DNA from: Paractinoplanes durhamensis
GTDB taxonomy: Bacteria > Actinomycetota > Actinomycetes > Mycobacteriales > Micromonosporaceae
NCBI RefSeq assembly: GCF_016862175.1
Contig: NZ_BOML01000038.1
Location: forward strand, 62,001 to 126,000
DNA: 64,000 nt
Direction of reading: 5' to 3'
Part shown: positions 16,080 to 25,209 of the stretch, piece by piece
Layout of the letters: each line of letters starts with the position of its first letter
Position numbering within the stretch: position 1 is the first letter of the stretch
Program-made: the position numbers and the translations under genes
The notes under the pieces: generated by a model
Seen by the model: only the letters and a program-made list of their open reading frames with translations
Told to the model about the DNA's origin: nothing
Database searches by the model: none

Positions 16080-17455
16080 TGGCCTACCACGACGATGTCG
16101 AGTACATCGAGAAGATGCGGCCTGACTTCGTCGGCGCGGTCGGCGAGGAGTGCCTGCGCACCAGGGGGATCATCGCTCAGGCGATGCCGACGCTGTCCGG
16201 CCTGCAGGGCAAGGTCGAATGGCGCTCGGACGCTGCGACGCTGTACGAACAGCGGTTACGGGAGACGGTCGACCTGGTCGAGGGCCTGCACGACGGCTTC
16301 GACAAGGCCGGCCCGGCGATCACCGACTACGCGCAGGCACAGGCCAGGGTAAAGGCGTTGGTGGCCGACGGCGTCGCCGCCGAGGGCCAGTTGAAAACGC
16401 TGATCTCCTCGATCGCGAACACCCAGTCCCCGGTGGTCCGGCTCTCCGACGCCTTACGGCAGTGGAACGACCTGCGCAACACCACCGGCGCACTGGACTG
16501 GCTGATCGAGATCGGCCAGCACGACAAGATCGACGAGGTACGGGAGCAGGCCGACGCGCTCTGGTACCAAGCGACCGGCGCCTATGACGACGCGATCCGT
16601 ATCGAGACCGAGGCCCGGGCCGACGCGGTGGCACGCCTGGCTTCGGCCTACAAGATCCTCCCGGATTTCCTGGCGAACTCGCCGCTGAGCGCGAAGATCG
16701 TGGGGGAAACACCTGGCCTGCAAGACGCGGGCGGGAAATACCACATCGGACCGCCCACCAAGCCGCCATTCACGTTCGACGACGACTTCCCGTACGACCC
16801 GAACGCCGAACCGACCCCCGGCGACTACGCCTCGTACGCCGAGTGGAAAGCGAAGCTGCTCGGCGGCCGCATCGCTCGTTCCGACCTTGACGACGCCACC
16901 GCCCTGTACGCGCATTACCTCGACGCCAGCGGGACGCCGGTGACGGTGGACTACGAAGAGGCGTACAAGGAGGATCCGAACATCCGCAGCTCCGTTGACC
17001 AGGAGATCGCCCTCGCTCAGTCGGAGGCTGAGCGGATCTACCGGGAGACCGGGCAGACCGGGTTCCAGATGACTGGCGACCCGCAGTCGGTCAACGACCT
17101 CGGCGGCTATCCCTCCACCGAGAACTGGCAGAAGGCGCTGGGCGATCACCAGATCTACGGGACGTCCGACGTCGAGGTCAACGGCAACCAGATCACCATG
17201 AAGATAAAGGTGCATGCGGAAGACATGTACAACTTCAACGCGGGCGCCGCGGACATCGCCACCGGCGCACCCGACAACGACAACGGGCGCTTCTCCACGC
17301 TCGGCTGGGCGAAGGGCTTCGAGACCAACGGTGAGATCGAGCGGACCATCACCTGGACCGTCGGCGACCCGGCGCCAGACGTCAGTGACGGCACCGGCCC
17401 GGAACGCGGCGTCTCCGCGGGTGAAGACCGCAACGACGGGCGTGGCGATGGCTGA
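16079..17455 (+). CDS. Large helical protein, probable T7SS-type effector
   Basis: 458 residues from GTG 16079. Residues 1-230 are helical coiled-coil (YHDDVEYIEKMRP; QAMPTLSGLQGKVEW; LRETVDLVEGLHDGFDKAG), resembling a fused WXG/LXG region. A linker PPTKPPFTFDDDFPYDP follows. The C-terminal about 110 residues are a distinct domain: QMTGDPQSVNDLGGYPS, then WQKALGDHQIYGTSDVEVNG, then NFNAGAADIATGAPDND and RFSTLGWAKGFETNG. I remember this C-terminal segment recurring in actinobacterial secreted proteins without a known activity. It could be a toxin tip. It overlaps the following lipoprotein gene by 8 bases. Confidence 0.7.
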   Translation: MAYHDDVEYIEKMRPDFVGAVGEECLRTRGIIAQAMPTLSGLQGKVEWRSDAATLYEQRLRETVDLVEGLHDGFDKAGPAITDYAQAQARVKALVADGVAAEGQLKTLISSIANTQSPVVRLSDALRQWNDLRNTTGALDWLIEIGQHDKIDEVREQADALWYQATGAYDDAIRIETEARADAVARLASAYKILPDFLANSPLSAKIVGETPGLQDAGGKYHIGPPTKPPFTFDDDFPYDPNAEPTPGDYASYAEWKAKLLGGRIARSDLDDATALYAHYLDASGTPVTVDYEEAYKEDPNIRSSVDQEIALAQSEAERIYRETGQTGFQMTGDPQSVNDLGGYPSTENWQKALGDHQIYGTSDVEVNGNQITMKIKVHAEDMYNFNAGAADIATGAPDNDNGRFSTLGWAKGFETNGEIERTITWTVGDPAPDVSDGTGPERGVSAGEDRNDGRGDG

Positions 17456-17933
17456 CCGGCGCGCCATCATCGCCGCCGGGGCGCTGCTGCTGGCACTGAC
17501 CGGCTGCACCGGCGGCAACACCGACCGAGACCCCTCAGGGAGGACCACCACCGTGAGCCCCGCCGCCGTACGGACCGACGCCGAACCGCTCACCAAGCGG
17601 TTCCCCTCCCTCGGCACACCCACCGCGCTGCACTGGCAGGGCGCTGCGGCCGGCGCGGACAGCGGCGGCGTACCCGGCCCCACCGACGTGCACATCCAAG
17701 CGCTGATCATGCTCACGCCCGACGTCGTGACAGCAGCCCAAAAGAACTACCAGTTCACACCCGCGACCGACGGCCCTGACCTGAGCGCTCAACTACAGCC
17801 ATTCGCGCCGGCCAAGGCAGCCTGGCAGCAGAGCGACGCCTTCACCGAACAGGTCCGCACCTCCCGCTACAGCGGCACAATCCTGCTCGACCCTGACAGC
17901 CGGACGGTATGGCTGGACGTGATCGGCGGCTGA
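17448..17933 (+). CDS. Lipoprotein, candidate immunity or accessory factor
   Basis: 161 residues from ATG 17448, which lies inside the last codons of the preceding gene. Short lipoprotein signal (IIAAGALLLALTG) with the lipobox cysteine in LTGCTGG. The mature protein is about 140 residues with no cysteines and no recognised domain (GPTDVHIQALIMLTPDVV; RYSGTILLDPDSRTVWLDV). Coupled translation with a WXG-like effector suggests a membrane-anchored immunity or export-assistance protein. The same small-protein/large-helical/lipoprotein combination occurs at 4997-7479, which supports a functional unit. Confidence 0.65.
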   Translation: MADRRAIIAAGALLLALTGCTGGNTDRDPSGRTTTVSPAAVRTDAEPLTKRFPSLGTPTALHWQGAAAGADSGGVPGPTDVHIQALIMLTPDVVTAAQKNYQFTPATDGPDLSAQLQPFAPAKAAWQQSDAFTEQVRTSRYSGTILLDPDSRTVWLDVIGG

Positions 17934-18373
17934 GCCGGAACGCGCGGCGGATCCGCATGGGTGAAGCGCCGGCGGGCCATCCCGTTCATTGACGTTTCCG
18001 CCGGCGGCGGCCGCAAGATTTGTTCTCAACGGGAAGCTTGGCCGAGACGGCTCGTCGGCCCACGCCGGGTGCTGCGTCACCGCTATCTGCGGTAACTCCC
18101 TTCCCGGCGACGTTCAAGCTGACCTTTGGCATGGCGGGGTGGGTTCTCCTGCGGCTGTGGGCGAGGGATTGCGGATCGGAACGGGCCCCGTCCTTTCCCG
18201 AAATGGGGACGTTGGCCTAGTTCGTAGAAATTGCGCTCTCCAAACAGGATCCCGGCCTATATGAGTGTGGGGAATGTCACAGCTACTCAGCTATCATGCA
18301 GATTCACATAGGTTGATGTCGCGAAGTTTATTTCGCGAATGTTCAGGTCTGGACTGACTCGGGGGAACGTTTA
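17934..18373 (+). promoter_or_regulatory. Leader of the RHS gene with a perfect inverted repeat
   Basis: No gene is seen in these 440 bases. Just before the RHS gene, TCGCGAA (18319-18325) and TTCGCGA (18332-18338) form a perfect 7-base inverted repeat with a 6-base spacer (gtttat). It could be an operator half-site pair or a small RNA hairpin in the leader. A G-rich ribosome binding site (GGGGGAA, 18361-18367) precedes GTG 18374. Confidence 0.5.
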
Positions 18374-21300
18374 GTGCTGACAACCCATGGGGATTTCTTG
18401 CTGCCCTCTGCCAGGGCGCGTCAACAACAGCGATCTTGGAGATCGCGCATTGCAGGCCTGACCGCAATGGTCCTCGCCGCCATATTCCTGCAGGTCGCTG
18501 CCAGCCCAGCCAGCCCGGCAGCGGAGGCTGTGGCGAGGAAGCAGGTTTGTCCAGCCGATCGGCCGGATGAGGCCGCCGCGTTGGTGACCGCACGGATCTG
18601 CGGTGGTGACGTGCAGATCGCCGCGCAGACCAACGAGTACGACCAGGGCTGGGCGCAGCCGAACGGCATTGTGCGGTGGGAGCATCATTACCGGCCGATA
18701 CGCGTGGAGCGCAACGGCGCATGGATTCCGGTTGACACCGCTCTAGCGGCCCGGCCGGACGGCACTGTTCAGCCGATGGCCACGGCAGTCGGTCTGGTGT
18801 TCTCCGGTGGCGGCGCAGGCCCGCTGGTGTCGCTGTCCGAGGCCGGCACCACGCTGAAGCTGGGCTCCCCGTTGGGAAGCATGCCGAAACCGGTACTGGC
18901 CGGCGACACCGCCACCTACCCGGAAGTCTTGCCCGGCGTCGATCTACAGCTCACGGCCGACGCCGACGGCTACGCCCAAGTCCTTGTCGTCAAGACCCGG
19001 CAGGCTGCGGCCAACCCGAAGCTCGCCAAGCTGGCCTTTCCAGTCACCAGCAGCGGGTTGACCGTGAGCACGGACAGCGCTGGCAACCTGCGAGCCGCAG
19101 ACTCCAAGGGCAACGTCCGGCTGGCTGGAAACGCGCCGGAGATGTGGGATGCATCCGTGCCCGGCGCCACCCGAGCAAAGGCGACCGCGCCGGAAGCGGC
19201 AGAGCCAATGGGCTTGATCAAGCGGCTGGCCGCCAGCGCGTCGAAGACGCAGATCACGGTCACGCCGATTCAGAGCATGTTGACCGATCCGAATACGGTC
19301 TACCCCGTCTACATCGACCCAGGTGCAACAGCGACCCGCTCGGACTGGGCGAAGGTCAGCTCGGCGAACCCCACCACGTCCTACTGGAACCCCACCGGAT
19401 CGGCCCAGGTCGGCGGGACCCCCGTCTCCAGCAACAGATACCGGTCATTCTTCAACTTGAACCTAGGCGCGACCCCGGTGCCGGGTAAGTACGTCAACGA
19501 CGCAGACTTCCACATCACCCAGAACTACAGTCAGTACTGCGAGTCGCATCCGGTCGAATTGCGGGCCACCGGGCTGGCGACTTCATCGGTGACGTGGAAC
19601 AGCCAGCCGGCCTGGAACACTCCACAAGGCCAAGTGACCTCCCTGGCCGGGTGTGACAGCGCGCATCCCGGTGGCCCAATCGAGTTCGACGTGACGGCGC
19701 ATGTGCGGGCCGCAGCGAGCGACGCCTGGACCAACCTGACCTACGGGCTGTGGTCCCCGGACGAGGACGGGCTCCATTCGTACAAGGAGTTCAGCAACAA
19801 CCCGTACGTCACCATCAGCTACACCGGCTACGCGGTTGTCACCAGCAAGGGCACGCTGCCCGCAGCGGTGTGCGCGACCGGATCGAGCCGCCCGTACGTG
19901 AACACCTCAACACCGACACTAAGGGTCCGTGTCGGCGACCCGGAAGGCTACACGGTGCGCCCGGAGATCGAGTGGGACACCGTTGCCGGCGTGAAGATCG
20001 GTAGCGCACAGCCGCAGCCGGCCAACGCCTCCGGATCGTTGTTCGGCACCGTCGTGCCGGCCGGGGCGTTCAGCAACGGCACCAGCTATTCGTGGAAGGC
20101 ACGCGGGTTCGACGGCACCGTCTGGGGGCCGTGGTCGAGCGCGTGTGAGTTCACCGTCGACACCACCATCCCAGCGGCAGCTCCGACGGTCGCGTCGACG
20201 ACGTACCCAGCCGGGCAGTGGGCCGGCGGCGCGAACACCACCGGCACGTTCACCTTCGGCGCCGCGGGAGTGACGGACGCAGCTGCCTACGACTACGGCC
20301 TGGACACCACCCCGCCGACAAACTCGATAAGCCCGTCGGCGCTGGGCGGTACGGCGAGCGTGTCGATCACTCCAACGACCGACGGCGCCCACATCCTCTA
20401 CGTGCGATCCCGGGACCGGGCCGGGAACGTTTCCCCGACCACGCAGTACGCGTTCTCGGTCGGCTCGGCCGCGGTCACCTCACCCAAGCCGGGAGACACC
20501 ACCGCCGCCGACCTGGCACTGACCGCGTCGGCCAAGCCCGCCGCGACCGGGGTGACCTACCAGTGGCGCCGCGGTGACGCAGACACCTGGGTCACCATTC
20601 CGGCCTCCGATGTCACCCAGGCTGCTGGTGGTGGCGCGGTGACCTGGCCCCTGGCCGGCAGCGGTAGCAGCTTCGCGAAGCTGAATTGGAACGTCGCGAA
20701 GACCGTCAACGATGCCGAGGCCGGTGACGACCCGCTGACCGGACCGCTGCAGATCCGGGTGGCACCGAATACCGGCACCGCGTCGAGCGCAGTGTCGGTG
20801 ACCTTTGACCGCAACCAGGCTTCCGCCGAGTCCGCCGACGTGGGGCCAGGCTCGGTCAACCTGGTCACCGGCAACTTGTCGCTGTCCGACACAGACGTGT
20901 CCGTTGACTCGTACGGCAGCGATCTGACAGTCTCGCGGTCCTACAACACTCGCCGAGCGGCGGAGTTGGACTCGGCGGCGATGTTCGGGCCTGGCTGGGT
21001 TTCCGGGGTTCTGGTGGAGGGCGCCAACGCCGAGTACACCCAGTTGGACGTCACCGGTTCGCTGGTGCAGGTCGGGCTGCCCGAAGGCGACACGATCGGC
21101 TTCACTAAACGCACCGCCACCGCGTTCGTTCCCGAAGTTGGTGCGGAGGACCTCAAACTCATCTACACGGCCGGATCTGCCGGCAGTGACTACTACACAC
21201 TGACCGACTCGGACGGTAACGCCACCACCTTCAAAACGGTGACGGGGGGTGCGGCGACCCGCTACTTTCCGACCGCCGTCACCACGCCCGGCTCGAACCA

Positions 21301-24300
21301 GACCTCGACGATCGCCTGGGAGAAAGTCACGATCGACAATGCCGGTCGTGTCCGGCCAACCCGTCTGCTGGCACCCGTGCCCAGCGGCGTCACCTGCACC
21401 ACCCTGGTCAAGGGCTGCCGGGCGCTAACATTCACCTACGCGACCACAACCACCGCCACCGGCACCAGTACGACAACGTGGGGTGACTACGCCGGGCGGG
21501 TCAAGGAGATCTCCTTTACCGCCTGGGACCCCGACCTGTCGACACCGGCCATGCGCGCCATCGTCACGGCCCGCTACACCTACGACAACGCCGGACGGCT
21601 GCGCGCGGTCTGGGACCCGCGCCTGGACTGGACCGACACCACCGGCACCCACCACCAGCAGGACAGCTACGACTACAACGCCGATGGCATCCTGACCACG
21701 CTCGCCCCGAACGGCCAGGAACCTTGGACGCTGACCTACACCACCGTCCCCGGCGACGCCGGGAAGGGCCGGCTGGCCAAGGTGACCCGCTCCGCAATTG
21801 CTGCGGGCACCGCAACCACCACCGTCGTCTACAACGTCCCCATAGCTGGGACCAATGCGCCGTACGACCTGTCTGCAGCACAGACCGCCCGGTGGGGGCA
21901 GACCGAGCCACCGGTGCGCGCCACTGCGGTCTTCCCCGCCGACCAGGTCCCGAACGGCGACCAGGCCGCCGGCACCCTGCCGGACTCCTACGAGCGGGCC
22001 GCCATGACGTACCTCGACGCCAACGCCCGGGCGGTCAACACCGCTGTCCCCGGCGGCTCCATCACAAGCACCTGGTACGACACCTACGGCAACACCGTGC
22101 AAACACTGACCGCCGGCAACCGGGCCGCCGCGCTCGACACCTCGGAGCAGGACAGCCCCGCCGACGAGGCAGGCTTCGCCTACCGGCTGTCCACGGTCAG
22201 CACCTACTCGACCGACGGGCAGCGCCTGACCGACACCTACGGCCCCGAACACGACATCGTGCTGGACAGCGATAACGAACCCCGCGGCCGCACCCACACC
22301 CACAACAGCTACGACGAGGGCGCACCAGCTACCGACAACCCGTACAACCTCGTCACTACCGCAACAACCACCGCGCAATACGACAACAACGGCGAACTGG
22401 TCGACGCCGAGGCCACCACGACCAAGACCGGCTACGACTGGACACTGCGCCAGCCCACTACCAGCACCGTCGACCCCGACGGCCTGAACCTGGTCACCAC
22501 CACGGCCTATGACAGCACCACCAGCCTGCCCACCTCGGTGACCACTCCGGCCGGGGCCGGGTCCACCACCACACCATCGACCCGCACCACGACCTATTAC
22601 CGGGCGGGCACCGGATCCGGTCACACCGAGTGTGACGGCCACGCGGAATGGGCGAACCTGCTCTGCCGCGTCGACGTCGGCGGCCAACCCGACAGCGGCG
22701 CCCCGATCCCGGCGACCGTCACGACCTACGACATCTACAACCAGCCCCGCGTGATCACCGAAAAGACCAGCTCGGCGACCCTGCGCACTACCACCATCAC
22801 CTACGACTCGGCTGGCAGGGCTGACACCAAGACGATCGCGGCCGGCGGCCTCGGCACCGCTGTCCCGGTCACCCGCACCATTTACGACCCGGCAACCGGC
22901 CAAGCCACCCGCGCTCAGTCCCTGGCCGCCGGATTGGTCACCGCCGAAGTCGTCCGTACCTACGACACCCTCGGCCGGCAAGTCACCTACACCGACGCCG
23001 ACGGCGTCACCTCCACCACGACCTACGACCTGCTCGGCCGCGCCGCCATCACCAACGATGGCAAAGCCACCCGCACCTACCACTACAACGAAGGTGACGA
23101 GCGCCGCGGCCTGCTCACCAGCGTCGACGACAGCCAGGCCGGTACCTTCACCGCCGACTACGACGCCGACGGCCAGATCTGGATGGAGGTCTGGCCGAAC
23201 GGAGTCCCGCATCGACGCTGGTACGACGAGACCGGCGAGGAGTACGGCACCTCCTACTGGGCTCCCGGCTGCACCGGCGACAACTGCGTCCTGTACTCCG
23301 ACTGGACCGGACACGACGCCCGCGGATCAATTCGTACAGAATGGAGCGACCTCGACCAGAGGTACTACCAGTACGACAATGCCGGACGACTCGTCGAGGC
23401 CAACCAGACCACGGCGGACAGCTGCGCCACCCGCCATTACGCCTATGACGACGCCACCGACCGCACAGGTTTCAACACCGACAACTGCACCGAAGATCCA
23501 CCAACCGAACGATCCTGGACCTACGACACCGCCAGCCGCGTCACGGACCCCGGCTACACCTACGACGCCCTCGGCCGCACACTCACCGTGCCGTCCGCCG
23601 ACACCAGCAACAACGGCGGCGACACCACGATCAGCTACCACACCACCGATCTGGTCGACACCATCACGCGTGCCGGCCACACCTCTGACTACTCCCTCGA
23701 CGTCACCGGCGAGCGAGTCCGTTCCTGGACCGACACCGCGACAGGAACAACAGCACATGTCAACCACTACGACGCGGACGACGACAGCCCTTCCTGGACC
23801 CAGGAGACCAGCAGCGCTTATACCCGTCAAATCAACGGGATCGGGGGTCTTGCCGCGATCTACAACAGCGGTATCGGGTCGACCATCTTCCAGCTCACCA
23901 ACCTTCACGGCGATCTCGTTGCTGCCGCGGACCAGAGCGCAGGACTGACATCTACCTTCGTCAGCGACGAAGCGGGCAACCCGATCGACGTCGCGGACGT
24001 AGGCACTCGTTACGGTTGGCTCGGTAGTAAACAGCGTGCGGCGGACACACCTGCCGGCCTGGTGCTCATGGGAGTACGCCTCTACAACCCGACAACCGGA
24101 CGATTCCTCCAGATCGACCCCGTGCCGGGCGGCAGCTGCAACTCATACGACTACGCCTGTGCCGACCCCGTCAACGGGCTCGACCTTGACGGCAAGCGAT
24201 GGTGCTGGAAGCTCTGCGGCTGGAGGAATAATCCCTACGGGAAGATGGCGTGGCACGGTGGCCGGATCGCAGCATCTATCTACGGTCTAGTCAGCGGAGT

Positions 24301-24607
24301 CGGTGAGGCCTCCGCCGGAATCCGAGCCGTTCGCGGCGGTTACCGGTTCTACGCGGCTCAGCGGAAGGCTGGACACTGGGCGAAATTTCGGCCCTGGGGC
24401 AGGTCAAAGGCGAATATTGGCGCATGGGTTCTCAAAGGAATCGGAACGGCGATGGGTATCGACGACATACGCAATGACTGGAAGGGCTTCCGTAGCGGCG
24501 CCGGTGAAGCGTGGCGACCGGTGGCGCGTCGTGGCTGCGCCGCGGCGCGGAGGCTCTATCGATGGGCTCATCCTAGTCGGATCTCGTACTCCTATGGCGG
24601 TTGCTAG
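18374..24607 (+). CDS. Secreted RHS-repeat polymorphic toxin
   Basis: 2077 residues from GTG 18374. A long Sec-type signal (MVLAAIFLQVAASPASPAA) is followed by an N-terminal beta domain, then a DNRLRE-type region (about 360-470, RSFFNLNLGATPVPG to WNSQPAWNTP), a fibronectin-like segment and a DUF6531-type start (VTGNLSLSDTDVSV, SRSYNTRR). About 1000 residues of YD/RHS repeats follow (YDxxGR, YTYDALGRTL) that should form a cocoon. The core ends with MGVRLYNPTTGRFLQIDPVPGG and DPVNGLDLDG. The last about 120 residues are a variable tip: WCWKLCGWRNNPYGK, a hydrophobic segment AASIYGLVSGVGEASAG, then a strongly basic region. This tip matches no enzyme motif I know. The next gene is the likely immunity gene. 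Confidence 0.9.
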   Translation: MLTTHGDFLLPSARARQQQRSWRSRIAGLTAMVLAAIFLQVAASPASPAAEAVARKQVCPADRPDEAAALVTARICGGDVQIAAQTNEYDQGWAQPNGIVRWEHHYRPIRVERNGAWIPVDTALAARPDGTVQPMATAVGLVFSGGGAGPLVSLSEAGTTLKLGSPLGSMPKPVLAGDTATYPEVLPGVDLQLTADADGYAQVLVVKTRQAAANPKLAKLAFPVTSSGLTVSTDSAGNLRAADSKGNVRLAGNAPEMWDASVPGATRAKATAPEAAEPMGLIKRLAASASKTQITVTPIQSMLTDPNTVYPVYIDPGATATRSDWAKVSSANPTTSYWNPTGSAQVGGTPVSSNRYRSFFNLNLGATPVPGKYVNDADFHITQNYSQYCESHPVELRATGLATSSVTWNSQPAWNTPQGQVTSLAGCDSAHPGGPIEFDVTAHVRAAASDAWTNLTYGLWSPDEDGLHSYKEFSNNPYVTISYTGYAVVTSKGTLPAAVCATGSSRPYVNTSTPTLRVRVGDPEGYTVRPEIEWDTVAGVKIGSAQPQPANASGSLFGTVVPAGAFSNGTSYSWKARGFDGTVWGPWSSACEFTVDTTIPAAAPTVASTTYPAGQWAGGANTTGTFTFGAAGVTDAAAYDYGLDTTPPTNSISPSALGGTASVSITPTTDGAHILYVRSRDRAGNVSPTTQYAFSVGSAAVTSPKPGDTTAADLALTASAKPAATGVTYQWRRGDADTWVTIPASDVTQAAGGGAVTWPLAGSGSSFAKLNWNVAKTVNDAEAGDDPLTGPLQIRVAPNTGTASSAVSVTFDRNQASAESADVGPGSVNLVTGNLSLSDTDVSVDSYGSDLTVSRSYNTRRAAELDSAAMFGPGWVSGVLVEGANAEYTQLDVTGSLVQVGLPEGDTIGFTKRTATAFVPEVGAEDLKLIYTAGSAGSDYYTLTDSDGNATTFKTVTGGAATRYFPTAVTTPGSNQTSTIAWEKVTIDNAGRVRPTRLLAPVPSGVTCTTLVKGCRALTFTYATTTTATGTSTTTWGDYAGRVKEISFTAWDPDLSTPAMRAIVTARYTYDNAGRLRAVWDPRLDWTDTTGTHHQQDSYDYNADGILTTLAPNGQEPWTLTYTTVPGDAGKGRLAKVTRSAIAAGTATTTVVYNVPIAGTNAPYDLSAAQTARWGQTEPPVRATAVFPADQVPNGDQAAGTLPDSYERAAMTYLDANARAVNTAVPGGSITSTWYDTYGNTVQTLTAGNRAAALDTSEQDSPADEAGFAYRLSTVSTYSTDGQRLTDTYGPEHDIVLDSDNEPRGRTHTHNSYDEGAPATDNPYNLVTTATTTAQYDNNGELVDAEATTTKTGYDWTLRQPTTSTVDPDGLNLVTTTAYDSTTSLPTSVTTPAGAGSTTTPSTRTTTYYRAGTGSGHTECDGHAEWANLLCRVDVGGQPDSGAPIPATVTTYDIYNQPRVITEKTSSATLRTTTITYDSAGRADTKTIAAGGLGTAVPVTRTIYDPATGQATRAQSLAAGLVTAEVVRTYDTLGRQVTYTDADGVTSTTTYDLLGRAAITNDGKATRTYHYNEGDERRGLLTSVDDSQAGTFTADYDADGQIWMEVWPNGVPHRRWYDETGEEYGTSYWAPGCTGDNCVLYSDWTGHDARGSIRTEWSDLDQRYYQYDNAGRLVEANQTTADSCATRHYAYDDATDRTGFNTDNCTEDPPTERSWTYDTASRVTDPGYTYDALGRTLTVPSADTSNNGGDTTISYHTTDLVDTITRAGHTSDYSLDVTGERVRSWTDTATGTTAHVNHYDADDDSPSWTQETSSAYTRQINGIGGLAAIYNSGIGSTIFQLTNLHGDLVAAADQSAGLTSTFVSDEAGNPIDVADVGTRYGWLGSKQRAADTPAGLVLMGVRLYNPTTGRFLQIDPVPGGSCNSYDYACADPVNGLDLDGKRWCWKLCGWRNNPYGKMAWHGGRIAASIYGLVSGVGEASAGIRAVRGGYRFYAAQRKAGHWAKFRPWGRSKANIGAWVLKGIGTAMGIDDIRNDWKGFRSGAGEAWRPVARRGCAAARRLYRWAHPSRISYSYGGC

Positions 24608-24611
24608 AGTC

Positions 24612-25142
24612 ATGACGAACGCGAACGCGAACGCGGGCCGCGAGCCACAAAGCCTGAACGGGAAGCGACTTCTGGGCGATGCGGTAGCACTATTTCTTGC
24701 GGCGACGTTTCTTCTGCGGCACCACTCGATCCTCGCTCTGCTGCTCTCGGGAGCTGTGATTGCCTGGTCGACAGGTGATCTGCTGTGGGCGCTTTGGTCG
24801 ATCTTTCGGAAGTCGACGGGTCGGATGGGCAAAGGCATTCCCGTCAACGCGGCCAGCGCGGATCCTGTGGACGTGCCACCCGAGATCAATCTGGCCGCGC
24901 CAGGGGAGGGGGATTGGGTCATCTACCCCGACCTGGCAACCGGAGGCATGGAAATTGAGCTACGAATAAATGAAATTGAATACTTGGCGAGATTTACGCA
25001 AGACGAATGGCGAATCGCCGAGCTGGTGATTCAAGAGGTTAATTCCAGATTGCTTAACGAGGGAACCAGGGTTGAACTCAACTCGGCCCTCGCTGAAAAG
25101 CTGCACCGGAAGCCTTTCCTCCAAGCAAGAAGCGCCGCATAG
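24612..25142 (+). CDS. Two-TM candidate immunity protein of the RHS toxin
   Basis: 176 residues from ATG 24612 (ATG 24594, overlapping the RHS stop, is also possible). Residues about 20-65 contain two adjacent hydrophobic helices (LLGDAVALFLAATFLL and LALLLSGAVIAWSTGDLLWAL). A cytoplasmic-like domain follows with acidic residues (GDWVIYPDLATGGMEIELRI) and a helical end (WRIAELVIQEVNSRLL). Position directly after the toxin, in the same direction, makes it the best immunity candidate. The membrane location suggests the toxin tip acts at the membrane. Codons from about 24,940 to 25,090 are markedly AT-richer than their surroundings (e.g. EIELRINEIEYLARF), a sign of recent transfer. Confidence 0.6.
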   Translation: MTNANANAGREPQSLNGKRLLGDAVALFLAATFLLRHHSILALLLSGAVIAWSTGDLLWALWSIFRKSTGRMGKGIPVNAASADPVDVPPEINLAAPGEGDWVIYPDLATGGMEIELRINEIEYLARFTQDEWRIAELVIQEVNSRLLNEGTRVELNSALAEKLHRKPFLQARSAA

Positions 25143-25168
25143 AAATCGCAAATTCCTGCAGCGTGAGT

Positions 25169-25209
25169 CGGTGGCGATCGGAAGGCGAAACGCCTTCCGA
25201 TCGCCACCG
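25169..25209 (+). terminator. Strong hairpin terminator after the RHS-immunity pair
   Basis: A perfect 19-base inverted repeat (25169-25187 with 25191-25209), starting CGGTGGCGATCGG, closes on an AAA loop. No T-run follows, as is common for actinobacterial terminators. It begins 27 bases after the immunity gene stop. Confidence 0.85.

Noticed and set aside
21425..23314. 629-codon open frame antisense to the RHS gene
   Set aside because: Gly/Val/Arg-rich antisense frame produced by the repeat-rich RHS sequence. No start context or domain.
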